A stretch of DNA of 64,000 nt, from assembly GCA_934154785.1 (NCBI GenBank), contig CAKPGL010000001.1, positions 434,001-498,000 of the forward strand. Direction: 5' to 3'. Shown here in pieces: positions 8,132-17,071 of the stretch. Under the pieces are notes generated by a model. It had not been told where the DNA came from, made no database searches, and was given only the letters and a program-made list of their open reading frames with translations. Position numbers and translations under genes: made by a program. The stretch comes from an uncultured Bacilli bacterium (GTDB lineage: Bacteria > Bacillota_I > Bacilli_A > RF39 > UBA660). Position 1 is the first letter of the stretch. The number at the start of each line of letters is the position of its first letter.

Positions 8132-10363
8132 ATGAAAGAAGAATGGAAGAGTTTTAAAGTAGGTAAATGGTGTGAGGAAGTTAATGTTAAAGACTTTATT
8201 CATGAAAATTATTTACCTTATAATGGAGATGAAAAATTTTTAGCAGGCACTACTAAAAAAACAGATAAAATCTGGAATAAGTGTTTAGACTTATTAAAGG
8301 AAGAATTAAAAAAAGGTGTACTTGATATAGATACGGTACATATGTCAGGTATTAATGCTTTTGATCCTGGATATATAGATAAAGATAATGAAGTAATAGT
8401 TGGCCTACAAACTGATGCCCCACTAAAAAGAATGGTCAATCCTTATGGTGGTATTAGAATGGTTTATACAGAACTTGCCGCTTACAATAGGGAATTAGAC
8501 CCAACAGTAGATAAATATTTTAATGAATTTAGAAAAACACATAATCAAGGTGTATTTGATGCTTATACAGATGATATTCGTGTTGCACGTCATGTAGGTT
8601 TATTAACTGGTTTACCAGATGCTTATGGACGTGGCCGTATAATAGGTGATTATCGTCGTGTTGCTTTATATGGTATTTCTTATTTAATGGAACAAAAGAA
8701 ATATGAATGGGATGTTGTTAAAAAGGGTAGAATGACTGAAGATTTAATTCGTACTCGTGAAGAAATATCTATGCAATATCGTGCTTTAGCAGAAATGGGT
8801 AAGATGGCTTTAAGATATGGTTTTGATATATCTAAACCAGCTAGTAATGCTAAAGAAGCAATTCAATGGACTTATTTTGCTTATCTAGCCGCTGTTAAAG
8901 AAAATAACGGTGCCGCAATGAGTTTAGGCCGTGTTGATGATTTCTTTGACATTTATATTAATAGAGATATTGAAGCAGGTATTTTATCAGAATCAGAAGC
9001 ACAAGAATTAATAGATCAATTCGTAATTAAATTACGTTTAGTAAGACATTTAAGAACTCCAGAATATGATGAATTATTCTCAGGTGATCCAACTTGGGTA
9101 ACTTGTTCAATTGGTGGAATGGGAGAAGATGGTCGTACTAAAGTAACCAAGACTTCTTACCGTATTTTACATACATTAGAAAACTTAGATACTGCCCCAG
9201 AACCAAATATGACAGTATTATGGAATAATGCTTTACCAGAAAAATTTAAAGAGTATTGTGCTAAACTTAGCATTAAAACAGATGCTATTCAATATGAAAG
9301 TGATAATTTAATGTTACCTATATATGGTGATGATTACGCTATTGCATGTTGCGTATCAGCAATGCGTGTTGGCAAAGATATGCAGTTCTTTGGTGCACGT
9401 TGTAATTTAGCTAAATCTTTACTTTACGCTATTAATGGTGGTGTAGATGAAGTAAAAGGTGACTTAGTTATCAAAGACATTGCTAAAATAACTGATGAAG
9501 TATTAGACTACGAAAGTGTTAAAAAAGCATACTTTAAGGTTTTAGAGCGTGTAGCAGAAATTTATTCTGACGCTATGAACATTATTCACTATATGCATGA
9601 TAAATATGCTTATGAAGCTGGACAAATGGCTTTACATGATACTGATGTTCATCGTTATATGGCTTATGGTGTGGCAGGTTTATCTGTAGCAGCTGATTCT
9701 TTATCTGCAATTAAATATGCTAAAGTAAAACCAATCCGTGATGAAAATGGTATCGCTATTGATTTTGAAATTGAAGGTGACTATCCTAAATATGGTAACG
9801 ATGATGATAGGGTTGATAATATTGCTAAAGAAATATTAGAGAAAATTCATAGTGAACTTTGTCGTCATAAAACATACCGTAATGCAGAAGTTACTATGTC
9901 TGTATTAACAATTACATCTAACGTAGTATATGGTTCTAAGACTGGTGCTACACCAGATGGTAGAAAAAAAGGTGTTCCTTTCGCACCTGGTGCTAATCCT
10001 ATGCATGGTAGAGATAACAGTGGTGCTATTGCATCTTTAAATTCTGTAGCAAAATTAGAATATAAAGATTGTTGTAAAGATGGTATTTCTAATACATTCT
10101 CAATTATTCCTAGTGCTTTAGGAAAAGACGAAAATACACAAGTTACAAATTTAGTAACATTATTAGATGGTTACTTTAAACAAGGAGCATTTCATTTAAA
10201 TGTCAATGTTTTAACTCGTGAAACATTAATTGATGCTATGAACAATCCAGAAAAGTATCCACTTCTTACAATTCGCGTATCTGGTTACTCAGTAAGATTT
10301 AATCGTTTGACTAGAAAACAACAAGAAGAAGTAATTTCTAGAACTTTCCATGGGAGTTTATAA
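8132..10363 (+). CDS. pflB: Formate acetyltransferase (pyruvate formate-lyase)
   Basis: The 743-residue enzyme converts pyruvate and CoA to acetyl-CoA and formate by glycyl radical chemistry, typical of strict or facultative anaerobes. The paired active-site cysteines are Cys406-Cys407 in ACCVSAMR. The radical glycine is Gly718 in IRVSGYSVRF close to the C-terminus. Length and ends match the family. AATGGTGAGGTG precedes the ATG. The stop TAA shares its last base with the ATG of pflA. A TTTGTCAAA string at 8058-8066 upstream resembles a Spo0A box but is unproven; an AT-rich weak hairpin lies at 8035-8052. Confidence 0.97.
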   Translation: MKEEWKSFKVGKWCEEVNVKDFIHENYLPYNGDEKFLAGTTKKTDKIWNKCLDLLKEELKKGVLDIDTVHMSGINAFDPGYIDKDNEVIVGLQTDAPLKRMVNPYGGIRMVYTELAAYNRELDPTVDKYFNEFRKTHNQGVFDAYTDDIRVARHVGLLTGLPDAYGRGRIIGDYRRVALYGISYLMEQKKYEWDVVKKGRMTEDLIRTREEISMQYRALAEMGKMALRYGFDISKPASNAKEAIQWTYFAYLAAVKENNGAAMSLGRVDDFFDIYINRDIEAGILSESEAQELIDQFVIKLRLVRHLRTPEYDELFSGDPTWVTCSIGGMGEDGRTKVTKTSYRILHTLENLDTAPEPNMTVLWNNALPEKFKEYCAKLSIKTDAIQYESDNLMLPIYGDDYAIACCVSAMRVGKDMQFFGARCNLAKSLLYAINGGVDEVKGDLVIKDIAKITDEVLDYESVKKAYFKVLERVAEIYSDAMNIIHYMHDKYAYEAGQMALHDTDVHRYMAYGVAGLSVAADSLSAIKYAKVKPIRDENGIAIDFEIEGDYPKYGNDDDRVDNIAKEILEKIHSELCRHKTYRNAEVTMSVLTITSNVVYGSKTGATPDGRKKGVPFAPGANPMHGRDNSGAIASLNSVAKLEYKDCCKDGISNTFSIIPSALGKDENTQVTNLVTLLDGYFKQGAFHLNVNVLTRETLIDAMNNPEKYPLLTIRVSGYSVRFNRLTRKQQEEVISRTFHGSL

Positions 10364-11076
10364 TGCTTGGCTCAATTGCGGCAATTGAAACATTTGGTAC
10401 AGTTGATGGACCTGGTATTAGAACAGTTGTATTTTTAAATGGGTGTAAACTCCGTTGCAAATATTGTCACAATCCAGAAATGTGGCAAATGCAAAGCAAA
10501 ACCATTACGCCAGAAGCATTAGCGGAGCGTATTCTTCGTAATAAAAATTATTTTGGAGCAGATGGTGGTGTAACTTTTTCCGGTGGTGAGCCATTACTTC
10601 AAAGTGATTTCTTAATAGAAGTTTGTAAGATATTAAAAAAAGATCAAATTCATATAGCGTTAGATACGGCCGGAGTAGGATTAGGTAATTATGAAGAAAT
10701 TCTTAAATATATAGATTTAATAATCTTTGATGTAAAACATACTGATCCAAAATCTTATGAACAACTTACAGGATTCCCTATTACAGAAAGTTTAAACTTT
10801 TTAAAAGTTGCTAATAAACTTAATAAAAAATTCTGGATAAGACAAGTAATAGTTCCTGGTATGATGGATAATACTACTTATTTAGAGAGCTTAAAAGAAT
10901 TCTTAAAAAATATTAATAATATAGAAAAAATAGAGTTTTTACCTTACCATAAACTTGGTAGTGAAAAATATATTAAACTAGGAATTCCTACCCCCTATAA
11001 AGATATGCCAGAAATGGATAAAGAAAAATGTAGTAAATTATATAATGAATTTGAAGAATTACTTAATAATAAGTAG
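10363..11076 (+). CDS. pflA: Pyruvate formate-lyase activating enzyme
   Basis: The 237-residue radical-SAM enzyme installs the glycyl radical on PflB. The [4Fe-4S] cysteines are Cys28, Cys32 and Cys35 in GCKLRCKYCHNP. The FSGGEPLLQ block that contacts SAM follows near residue 71. Start and upstream pflB stop overlap by one base (TAATG), so the pair is translationally coupled. A terminator overlaps the end of the gene, closing a two-gene operon. Confidence 0.96.
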   Translation: MLGSIAAIETFGTVDGPGIRTVVFLNGCKLRCKYCHNPEMWQMQSKTITPEALAERILRNKNYFGADGGVTFSGGEPLLQSDFLIEVCKILKKDQIHIALDTAGVGLGNYEEILKYIDLIIFDVKHTDPKSYEQLTGFPITESLNFLKVANKLNKKFWIRQVIVPGMMDNTTYLESLKEFLKNINNIEKIEFLPYHKLGSEKYIKLGIPTPYKDMPEMDKEKCSKLYNEFEELLNNK

Positions 11077-11085
11077 TTCTTTTTT
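11055..11085 (+). terminator. Intrinsic terminator of pflBA
   Basis: A 10-bp stem AGAATTACTT / AAGTAGTTCT, with one wobble, overlaps the pflA stop and is followed by a T-run. Confidence 0.75.
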
Positions 11086-11141
11086 CATTTTGTTATGATT
11101 ATGATATAATATAGTTCCTCGAAAAAGGAGATAATGTATAA

Positions 11142-12140
11142 ATGATAATTTTAAAAAAAGCAAATGAAGATAAATTATCTAAATTAAACCCTGAACAAAT
11201 AAAAGAATTACTTTTAAGAATTGATGATATAAAATTAAAATATAGAGATAAATTAGATTTACCTAAGTTTGTAACATTTGGAGTAGAAATAGAATTTGAA
11301 GATGCTAATACAGAAAGTGTGAAACGTCGTTTATATTTGGATTTCCCTGAGTGGAAATTTGACCGTGACCCTTCGGTTACCACTTTAGATTTAAATGATG
11401 AATCTTTAGGTGGAGAAGTAATTAGCCCAGTTTTAAAGGATAACGATTCTAATTGGCAAGAAATTTTTAAAGTATGTAGTCTTTTAGACAGATGCGGTGC
11501 TAGTATTTCTGATTTATCTGGAGGACATATACATTTTGGTACTCAAGTATTAGGTTATAATAAGAAGTATTGGTTAAATTTGATAAAATTATGGATTATT
11601 TATGAACCATTAATTTATAGATTTTCTTTTGGAGAACGTTTAGGTCCTAGAGCAGGTATTTTCAAATTTGCTGTACAATTAGATAAAGTATTACTTAAAA
11701 ATTTGAGTTCTTTTGAAAACTCTGTTAATTTATATGAACTGTTAAGTTATTTTCCAATTGATAAGTATTATTCTTTTAATACTTGTTATGTTAATCCAGT
11801 AAAAAAGGGTATTATTGAAGGTAACACGGTAGAAGTACGTTGCCCTAATGGAACTGTAAATCCAGTAATCTGGCAAAATAATATAAACTTTTTTGCTAAA
11901 TTATTTCTTTATTGTAGTGACAATAATTTTGATAGCGAATTTATTAATTATAAATTAGATTATTTAAAAGATGGTATAATTCACTATGATTATAATGATA
12001 TATATATTGATGAAGCATTAGAACTAAGTGATTTAGTATTTTCTAGAGAATTAGATAAATTATATTTTTTGAAGCAATACCTAAAAGACTTTAGTACTAT
12101 AAATTGTGAAGCTGATAAAAAAAGAATTTTTAAATTATAA
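11142..12140 (+). CDS. Amidoligase family protein (COOH-NH2 ligase-like)
   Basis: The 332-residue protein shows the motifs of the putative amidoligase family related to glutamine synthetase and gamma-glutamyl-cysteine ligase: TFGVEIEFE (near residue 46), GGEVISPVL (near 89), SGGHIHFG (near 126) and NTVEVRCPNGT (near 227). The Glu and His residues would bind Mg-ATP. Such enzymes are predicted to make amide or peptide bonds on cell-wall peptides or small peptides; few are characterised. It has its own promoter region (TATAAT at 11102-11107) and ribosome site AAAAAGGAG. It is flanked by a terminator on each side, so no partner gene is co-transcribed. Substrate unknown. Confidence 0.75.
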   Translation: MIILKKANEDKLSKLNPEQIKELLLRIDDIKLKYRDKLDLPKFVTFGVEIEFEDANTESVKRRLYLDFPEWKFDRDPSVTTLDLNDESLGGEVISPVLKDNDSNWQEIFKVCSLLDRCGASISDLSGGHIHFGTQVLGYNKKYWLNLIKLWIIYEPLIYRFSFGERLGPRAGIFKFAVQLDKVLLKNLSSFENSVNLYELLSYFPIDKYYSFNTCYVNPVKKGIIEGNTVEVRCPNGTVNPVIWQNNINFFAKLFLYCSDNNFDSEFINYKLDYLKDGIIHYDYNDIYIDEALELSDLVFSRELDKLYFLKQYLKDFSTINCEADKKRIFKL

Positions 12141-12174
12141 AAAATGATGAAATTTTTACTTTTCATCATTTTTA
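12139..12174. terminator. Bidirectional terminator
   Basis: A 13-bp A/T-rich stem (AAAAATGATGAAA and its complement) lies between the convergent amidoligase and pgsA genes, with T-rich flanks in both directions. It overlaps the pgsA 3' end. Confidence 0.75.
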
Positions 12175-12773
12175 TTATTAAAATAAGTAGTTATATTTTT
12201 TGATAAATAATCTAATGCGGTCAACATTTGTAAGAATGCAGTTAATACAATTAGTACAGTAATCATTACACTAGGTATTTTTGTAAATAGATTTAGGTAT
12301 GCTAGTACTATAGTAATAAATAGTGGCCATGTTTTAAATTTACCTATTATAGAAGATTCTACTTTTATTCCAAGTAAGCTTGCATAAGAGTTAATGAACG
12401 CTATTACTATTTCTAATATTAAGTTGATAGTAAAGAAATAATTTATCGAACAAACGGGAATAATAACTCCCACAACCATTAACTTATCACAAATAGCATC
12501 TAGTGTCGCTCCAAATTTTGATGATAAATTATACTTTCTAGCGATTTTTCCATCTATAGCGTCAGTAAAGAAAGCAATAGCAATAACAATAGTAGCCCAT
12601 TTAATATTTCCTAAAAAATATAGTATATTAAAAGGAATTGGTGCTATAGCACGTACACTAGTAAGTAGATTAGGTATTTGTTTATAAAACGTCTTTTTAT
12701 TAAAAAGTTCTTTAACATTATTTTTTAAGTCTTTAATAAAATCTTTACATAATTTTCTTATTCTATCTTTCAT
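12156..12773 (-). CDS. pgsA: CDP-alcohol phosphatidyltransferase, likely PgsA
   Basis: The integral membrane enzyme (205 residues) probably joins CDP-diacylglycerol and glycerol-3-phosphate for phosphatidylglycerol synthesis. The full signature D-x2-DG-x2-AR-x8-G-x3-D-x3-D is present as DAIDGKIAR followed by FGATLDAICD. About five hydrophobic segments are visible. I start it at the ATG of 12773 because GAGGTGG sits just upstream; a start 15 bases earlier would place that ribosome site inside the gene. The N-terminal cytosolic extension of about 30 residues is longer than usual for PgsA. Cardiolipin synthase-type members of the family are an alternative. Confidence 0.85.
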   Translation of the reverse strand: MKDRIRKLCKDFIKDLKNNVKELFNKKTFYKQIPNLLTSVRAIAPIPFNILYFLGNIKWATIVIAIAFFTDAIDGKIARKYNLSSKFGATLDAICDKLMVVGVIIPVCSINYFFTINLILEIVIAFINSYASLLGIKVESSIIGKFKTWPLFITIVLAYLNLFTKIPSVMITVLIVLTAFLQMLTALDYLSKNITTYFNNKNDEK

Positions 12774-12839
12774 AGCCACCTCTATCATACATTTTATTTA
12801 CTTATTAAGCATAATATATACTGTATTATTTTAATACAT

Positions 12840-12870
12840 GGAAACTCACAGTGTTGTGGTTTCCTTTTTT
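12840..12870 (+). terminator. Strong terminator hairpin without an upstream gene
   Basis: GGAAAC pairs with GTTTCC and, after a one-base bulge, CACA pairs with TGTG; six T follow. The only upstream neighbour, pgsA, points away. It may therefore end a short leader of the following SPOR-like gene or protect against read-through. Confidence 0.65.
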
Positions 12871-12918
12871 CGACATTAATCTTACATTTGTTGTGTAATA
12901 ATAGTTTTGGTGATTATT

Positions 12919-13380
12919 GTGAAAAAATATATATTTTCAATACTATCAGCTATAGTAATAGGATTAGCGTTTGGTAAGTTTATGCTTAAACAGTATCAAA
13001 ATCCTAAAAACATTATACCAGTTATGTCAAGTCCTTTCAAGGTATTTTTCTTAGAATTGGGTGTTTATGATAGTGAAGTAGAAATGAAAGAAAGCACTAT
13101 TAAGTTTCCATTTTATATATATACATTAAAAGATAATAAATATTATGTTTATATAGGAATTACTAAAAATGAAAATAATTTGAATAAAATAAAGGGATAT
13201 TATGAAAATAAAGGGTATATTATAAGTGTAAGGGAATATGAAATAGAAAATGATGCTTTTTTAGCAGTCTTAGAGCAATACGATAACTTGTTGTTAGAAA
13301 GTACTGATGACGAAGTAATTGACGGAGTATGTAGTCAAGTTTTAAGTAAATACGAGGAGATGGTATTAAAAAATGTATAA
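12919..13380 (+). CDS. Membrane-anchored SPOR-like protein
   Basis: The protein (153 residues from the GTG at 12919) has one N-terminal membrane segment, then an outer part beginning FFLELGVYD near residue 44, followed by YYVYIGIT and a GYIISV strand. That strand order resembles SPOR domains, which bind denuded peptidoglycan at division or sporulation septa. The GTG start is chosen because GGTGAT lies upstream; a TTG at 12907 is also in frame. Its end overlaps radC by 8 bp, so it is co-transcribed with radC-mreC-mreD. An envelope role in division or engulfment is inference. Confidence 0.6.
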   Translation: MKKYIFSILSAIVIGLAFGKFMLKQYQNPKNIIPVMSSPFKVFFLELGVYDSEVEMKESTIKFPFYIYTLKDNKYYVYIGITKNENNLNKIKGYYENKGYIISVREYEIENDAFLAVLEQYDNLLLESTDDEVIDGVCSQVLSKYEEMVLKNV

Positions 13381-14053
13381 GTTAAAAGAAATTCCTAAAA
13401 TTGATCGTCCAAGAGAACGCCTTATTAACTTTGGAGCAGAAAGTCTTAGTAATGAAGAACTTTTATCTATATTATTAAAAACTGGTACAAAGGATGTATC
13501 TGTAAAAGAATTAGCAAGTACTATTTTAAATAAGATAGGTGAAATCAATAAACTAAATGAAATAAATTATCATATTTTATCATCTATACAAGGAGTAGGA
13601 AGTGCTAAAGCATGTACTTTACTTGCAGTGGTGGAATTATCTAAAAGAATAACCCGTAAAAATGCTAGTTTAAATAATGTAATAATTAAGAGTGCTGATA
13701 TAGCATTTGACTACTTTCAATATATATTTAAGGACCAGAAGCAAGAGTATTTCTATGTTATTTACTTAGATAATAAAAAAAGAGTTATTGAAAATAAACT
13801 TCTTTTTAAAGGTACTTTAAATCAAAGTATAGTTCACCCTAGGGAAGTATTTAAATCAGCGTGTATACTAAGTGCTTCATCTATTATTTGTGTCCATAAT
13901 CATCCTAGTGGTAATGTTGAACCTAGTAAAGAGGATATTAATTTAACTAAGCGTCTTTCAGAAATAGGAATACTTATGGGGATAAAAGTAGTTGATCACT
14001 TAATAATAAGTGATGATAATTACTTTAGTTTCTTAGAAAATAATTTAATATAG
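13373..14053 (+). CDS. radC: RadC/JAB domain protein (UPF0758)
   Basis: The 226-residue protein has the usual two parts: an N-terminal helix-hairpin-helix region (IQGVGSAKA near residue 66) and a C-terminal JAMM/MPN metalloprotease-like domain with HNHPSG...D (VHNHPSGNVEPSKED, near residue 174) that binds zinc. Length is typical. The name refers to a supposed repair role; the true function is not settled. In Bacillus the order is radC-mreB-mreC-mreD. Here radC is followed 7 bp later by mreC, with mreB absent. The start overlaps the preceding gene by 8 bp. Confidence 0.93.
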   Translation: MYKLKEIPKIDRPRERLINFGAESLSNEELLSILLKTGTKDVSVKELASTILNKIGEINKLNEINYHILSSIQGVGSAKACTLLAVVELSKRITRKNASLNNVIIKSADIAFDYFQYIFKDQKQEYFYVIYLDNKKRVIENKLLFKGTLNQSIVHPREVFKSACILSASSIICVHNHPSGNVEPSKEDINLTKRLSEIGILMGIKVVDHLIISDDNYFSFLENNLI

Positions 14054-14060
14054 GTGAAAT

Positions 14061-14855
14061 ATGGCAAAAAGAAATACAAAGATACGAAAACTTAATAAAA
14101 AAAGAATATTTATATTTGTTATAGTATTCTTAGTCTTAGGAATATTTTTATTACAAAAGAGAAACAATATTACTACTTTAGAAAAACTTACTAAAGATAT
14201 ATTCTTGTTTCCTCTTAATATTACTAGTAAAGTTATTCCTAAAAAAGATCTAAATTTGATAGATGGAAATGATTTATTAAAAGTTGAAAATAGTGAATTA
14301 AAAAAAGAAATTAATGAATTAAAAACTAATTTAAAAATAAATGATGTGTTAAGTGATTATGTAGTAGAGCGTGCTAATATTATAGAGCGTAATCTTACTT
14401 ACTTTTTTAATACTGTTACAATTAATAGAGGTTCAACATCTGGTATAACTGATAATATGGCAGTAGTAGCAGGTTCTATCTTAATAGGTAAAACTAAAAA
14501 TGTTAGTTCTTATTATAGTGAAGTAGAACTATTAACAAGTGATAATCTAGGTAAGATATCTGTTAAAATTAATAATGGCGATGATAACTTTGTATATGGT
14601 TTATTATCAGGATATAATAAAGAAAAGAATGTTTACTATGTAGAAGGAATATCTAAAACAGTTGAAGTTAATACTAATACTTATGTTACAACTACAGGAC
14701 TAGGGGAAACATTTCCTAGTGGTATTTTAATAGGTGTTGTTTCTAATATAACTACAGATCATTTTGATTTATCTAAGACAATTGAAGTAACACCTTCTAT
14801 TAATATGAATGATTTTACTATCGTATCAGTTTTAAAAAGGAATGTTAATTTATGA
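14061..14855 (+). CDS. mreC: Rod shape-determining protein MreC
   Basis: The 264-residue protein has one N-terminal membrane segment (residues about 12-30), a coiled coil (about 70-100, rich in Glu/Lys/Leu) and the two beta-domains of MreC (VTINRGSTSGI near residue 116; GEFPSGILIGVV-like GETFPSGILIG near 215). It acts outside the membrane in the elongation complex with MreD, RodA and PBP2. TAGGTGAAAT precedes the ATG. Its stop overlaps the mreD start (ATGA). Genes for RodA and a PBP2-like enzyme lie elsewhere in the window. Confidence 0.92.
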   Translation: MAKRNTKIRKLNKKRIFIFVIVFLVLGIFLLQKRNNITTLEKLTKDIFLFPLNITSKVIPKKDLNLIDGNDLLKVENSELKKEINELKTNLKINDVLSDYVVERANIIERNLTYFFNTVTINRGSTSGITDNMAVVAGSILIGKTKNVSSYYSEVELLTSDNLGKISVKINNGDDNFVYGLLSGYNKEKNVYYVEGISKTVEVNTNTYVTTTGLGETFPSGILIGVVSNITTDHFDLSKTIEVTPSINMNDFTIVSVLKRNVNL

Positions 14856-15322
14856 TATTATTTTTAATAATAGCGTTTTATTTAGATGGCCTACTTTCTA
14901 ATATGTTTATAGTTTCTAGTTACTTATATCCTTTATGTTTTTTACTTAGTTTAGTTTTAATATATCCAAGTTTTAAAAAAAGTGAATTAAGCAAGTATTA
15001 TTTAATTAGTTTAATAATGGGATTACTTTATGATATAGTTTATACTAATACACTATTTATAAATTTTATTATCTTTTTTTTAATAGCTATTTTAATTAAA
15101 AATATTTATAATTTAGTTTCTAATAATTATTTATCTTTAATATTAATTAGTTTTCTTGTAATAGTTATATATAGAACTTCAACATATTTAATATTATCGA
15201 TAATTAATTATAAATTTTTAAGTATTGATTTATTATTTAATATTTTTTATTCAAGTATTATAATAAATTTTATTTATATTACAATACTATATTTATTATT
15301 ACCAAAAAAGAAGACTACTTAG
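14852..15322 (+). CDS. mreD: Rod shape-determining protein MreD
   Basis: The 156-residue, almost wholly hydrophobic protein has about five membrane segments, as in MreD. It overlaps the mreC stop by 4 bp. A conserved-looking G-L-L-Y-D-I motif near residue 66 fits MreD. It couples MreC to the elongation machinery. It ends 8 bp inside the 3' end of the convergent pyrG gene. Confidence 0.85.
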   Translation: MILFLIIAFYLDGLLSNMFIVSSYLYPLCFLLSLVLIYPSFKKSELSKYYLISLIMGLLYDIVYTNTLFINFIIFFLIAILIKNIYNLVSNNYLSLILISFLVIVIYRTSTYLILSIINYKFLSIDLLFNIFYSSIIINFIYITILYLLLPKKKTT

Positions 15323-15329
15323 CTTCTTT
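15304..15329 (-). terminator. Terminator of pyrG
   Basis: On the minus strand a 7-bp stem (AAAGAAG / CTTCTTT) is followed by six T. It overlaps the pyrG stop and the mreD 3' end. Confidence 0.6.
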
Positions 15330-16919
15330 ACTTGCTTTTATAAATGAATCAAATAGAGGATGTGGACGAGTAGGTCTACTTTTAAATTCAGGATGAAATT
15401 GACACGCTATAAAATGTTTATGTTTAGGTAATTCAATAATTTCTACTAAGTTAGCATTTTCATTTATACCTGAGAATACCATTCCTTGATGTTCTAATGT
15501 TTCTTTATATTTATTATTAAATTCATAACGATGTCTGTGACGTTCTAGGATATGTTCTTGTTTATAATCTTTAAATGCTAAGGTATTTTCTTTTAATGTA
15601 CATTCATAATTTCCTAAACGAAGTGTACCACCCATATTCATAATTGACTTTTGATCGGCCATTAAGTCAATTATTGGTTCAGGACATGTTGGGTCAAACT
15701 CTGTTGAAGAAGCTTCTTTAATACCACAAACATTTCTAGCAAATTCAATTACTGCTAGTTGCATTCCTAAACAAATTCCTAGGAAAGGAATATTATTTTC
15801 TCTAGCGTAAGTAATAGCTTTAATTTTTCCTTCAATGCCACGTGAACCAAACCCACCAGGTACTAAAATACCTTTAGATTTTTTAAATACATCTTTTAAA
15901 TTAACACTATCTTTTTCTAAAGTTTCAGAATCTACCCAATTAATATTTATTTTAACATTATATTTATATCCAGCATGCTTTAGTGCTTCCACAACAGAAA
16001 TATAAGCATCATGTAATTCAACGTATTTACCAACTAAGGCAATTTCAATTTCATCTTTTAAGTTTTCTACAGTATTGATTAGTTTTTTCCAATATTCAAT
16101 ATTGGCTTTTTTTATTGGTAAACCAAATTGTTTCAGTATTATTTCATCTATTTTTTGCTCATAATAATTTATTGGTATTTGATAAATGTTTTTAACATCA
16201 ATAGAATCAATAACATTTTCAACAGGAACAGAACAAAATAAAGATAGTTTATTTTTAATAGATTCACTTGTTGCAAAAGGAGCACGGCATACTAAGGCAT
16301 CAGGTCTAATTCCCATGTTTCGTAAGTCACGGACACTATTTTGTGTTGGTTTAGTTTTAAGTTCTCCTGAACCATATATATAAGGTATTAATGTAGTATG
16401 AACAAAGAAAGTATTTTCTTTTCCTTTTTCATATTGAATTTGTCTTAATGCCTCAATAAATGATTGTGACTCTATGTCACCAACTGTTCCACCAATTTCA
16501 GTAATAACAATGTCAGCACCACTACTAATACCGGCTTCATAAACTTTATTTTTAATTTCATTTGTAATGTGTGGAACCATTTGAACTGTGGCACCTAAAT
16601 AATCTCCACGACGTTCTTTTTCAATAACGGAAGAGTAGATTTTACCACTAGTAATATTAGAAGAATAATTTAGTTCTTCATCGATAAATCTTTCATAGTG
16701 ACCTAAATCAAGATCAGTTTCACAACCATCATAGGTAACAAATACTTCACCATGTTGAATGGGATTCATTGTGCCAGGGTCAACATTAATATAGGGGTCA
16801 AATTTTTGCATGAATACTTTATATCCACGTGATTTAAGTAAAAGAGCGATACTAGATGCCGTAATTCCTTTGCCAAGCCCAGAAACTACACCACCAGTTA
16901 CAAATACATATTTTGTCAT
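15315..16919 (-). CDS. pyrG: CTP synthase
   Basis: The 534-residue enzyme makes CTP from UTP, ATP and glutamine. The N-terminal synthetase domain opens TKYVFVTGGVVSGLGKGI with the P-loop. The C-terminal class I glutamine amidotransferase domain carries FLGICLGMQ with the nucleophile Cys, and the His/Glu pair in CQFHPEF. The start is the ATG at 16919 behind GGAGGTG; six further in-frame codons upstream include the ribosome site and are not coding. It is preceded by a promoter and a leader terminator, as in Bacillus pyrG, which is controlled by CTP-sensitive attenuation. Confidence 0.97.
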   Translation of the reverse strand: MTKYVFVTGGVVSGLGKGITASSIALLLKSRGYKVFMQKFDPYINVDPGTMNPIQHGEVFVTYDGCETDLDLGHYERFIDEELNYSSNITSGKIYSSVIEKERRGDYLGATVQMVPHITNEIKNKVYEAGISSGADIVITEIGGTVGDIESQSFIEALRQIQYEKGKENTFFVHTTLIPYIYGSGELKTKPTQNSVRDLRNMGIRPDALVCRAPFATSESIKNKLSLFCSVPVENVIDSIDVKNIYQIPINYYEQKIDEIILKQFGLPIKKANIEYWKKLINTVENLKDEIEIALVGKYVELHDAYISVVEALKHAGYKYNVKININWVDSETLEKDSVNLKDVFKKSKGILVPGGFGSRGIEGKIKAITYARENNIPFLGICLGMQLAVIEFARNVCGIKEASSTEFDPTCPEPIIDLMADQKSIMNMGGTLRLGNYECTLKENTLAFKDYKQEHILERHRHRYEFNNKYKETLEHQGMVFSGINENANLVEIIELPKHKHFIACQFHPEFKSRPTRPHPLFDSFIKASKEAK

Positions 16920-16941
16920 AACAAACACCTCCAACAAAAAT

Positions 16942-16969
16942 AAAAAAATAACAGTTCCAGAGAACTGTT
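16942..16969 (-). terminator. Leader terminator (attenuator) of pyrG
   Basis: Reading the minus strand, AACAGTTC / GAACTGTT (about 8 bp) plus a U-run lie between the promoter and pyrG. An upstream AGAGA could pair with the TCTCT inside this stem as an alternative structure. In Bacillus pyrG, low CTP causes reiterative G addition at the transcript start that blocks the attenuator; here no GGG start is obvious. Confidence 0.7.
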
Positions 16970-16981
16970 AGGCTCTCTTTA

Positions 16982-17010
16982 ATTATAGCACGCTTAATTT
17001 ACGTAGGCAA
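16982..17010 (-). promoter_or_regulatory. Promoter of pyrG
   Basis: On the minus strand TTGCCT (-35, 17010-17005) and a perfect TATAAT (-10, 16987-16982) are separated by exactly 17 bp. The expected transcript starts GAGAGCC or AGAGAGCC, directly before the attenuator. Confidence 0.8.
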
Positions 17011-17042
17011 TAAAAAATTTTAAAAATAAAAGAAAAAAACAA

Positions 17043-17071
17043 TTGCAAACAAGAGTTCGCTATGATATAAT
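17043..17071 (+). promoter_or_regulatory. Promoter upstream of uvrA
   Basis: TTGCAA (17043-17048) and TATAAT (17066-17071) are separated by 17 bp. A second TATAAT lies closer to the gene at about 17135-17140. Confidence 0.75.
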
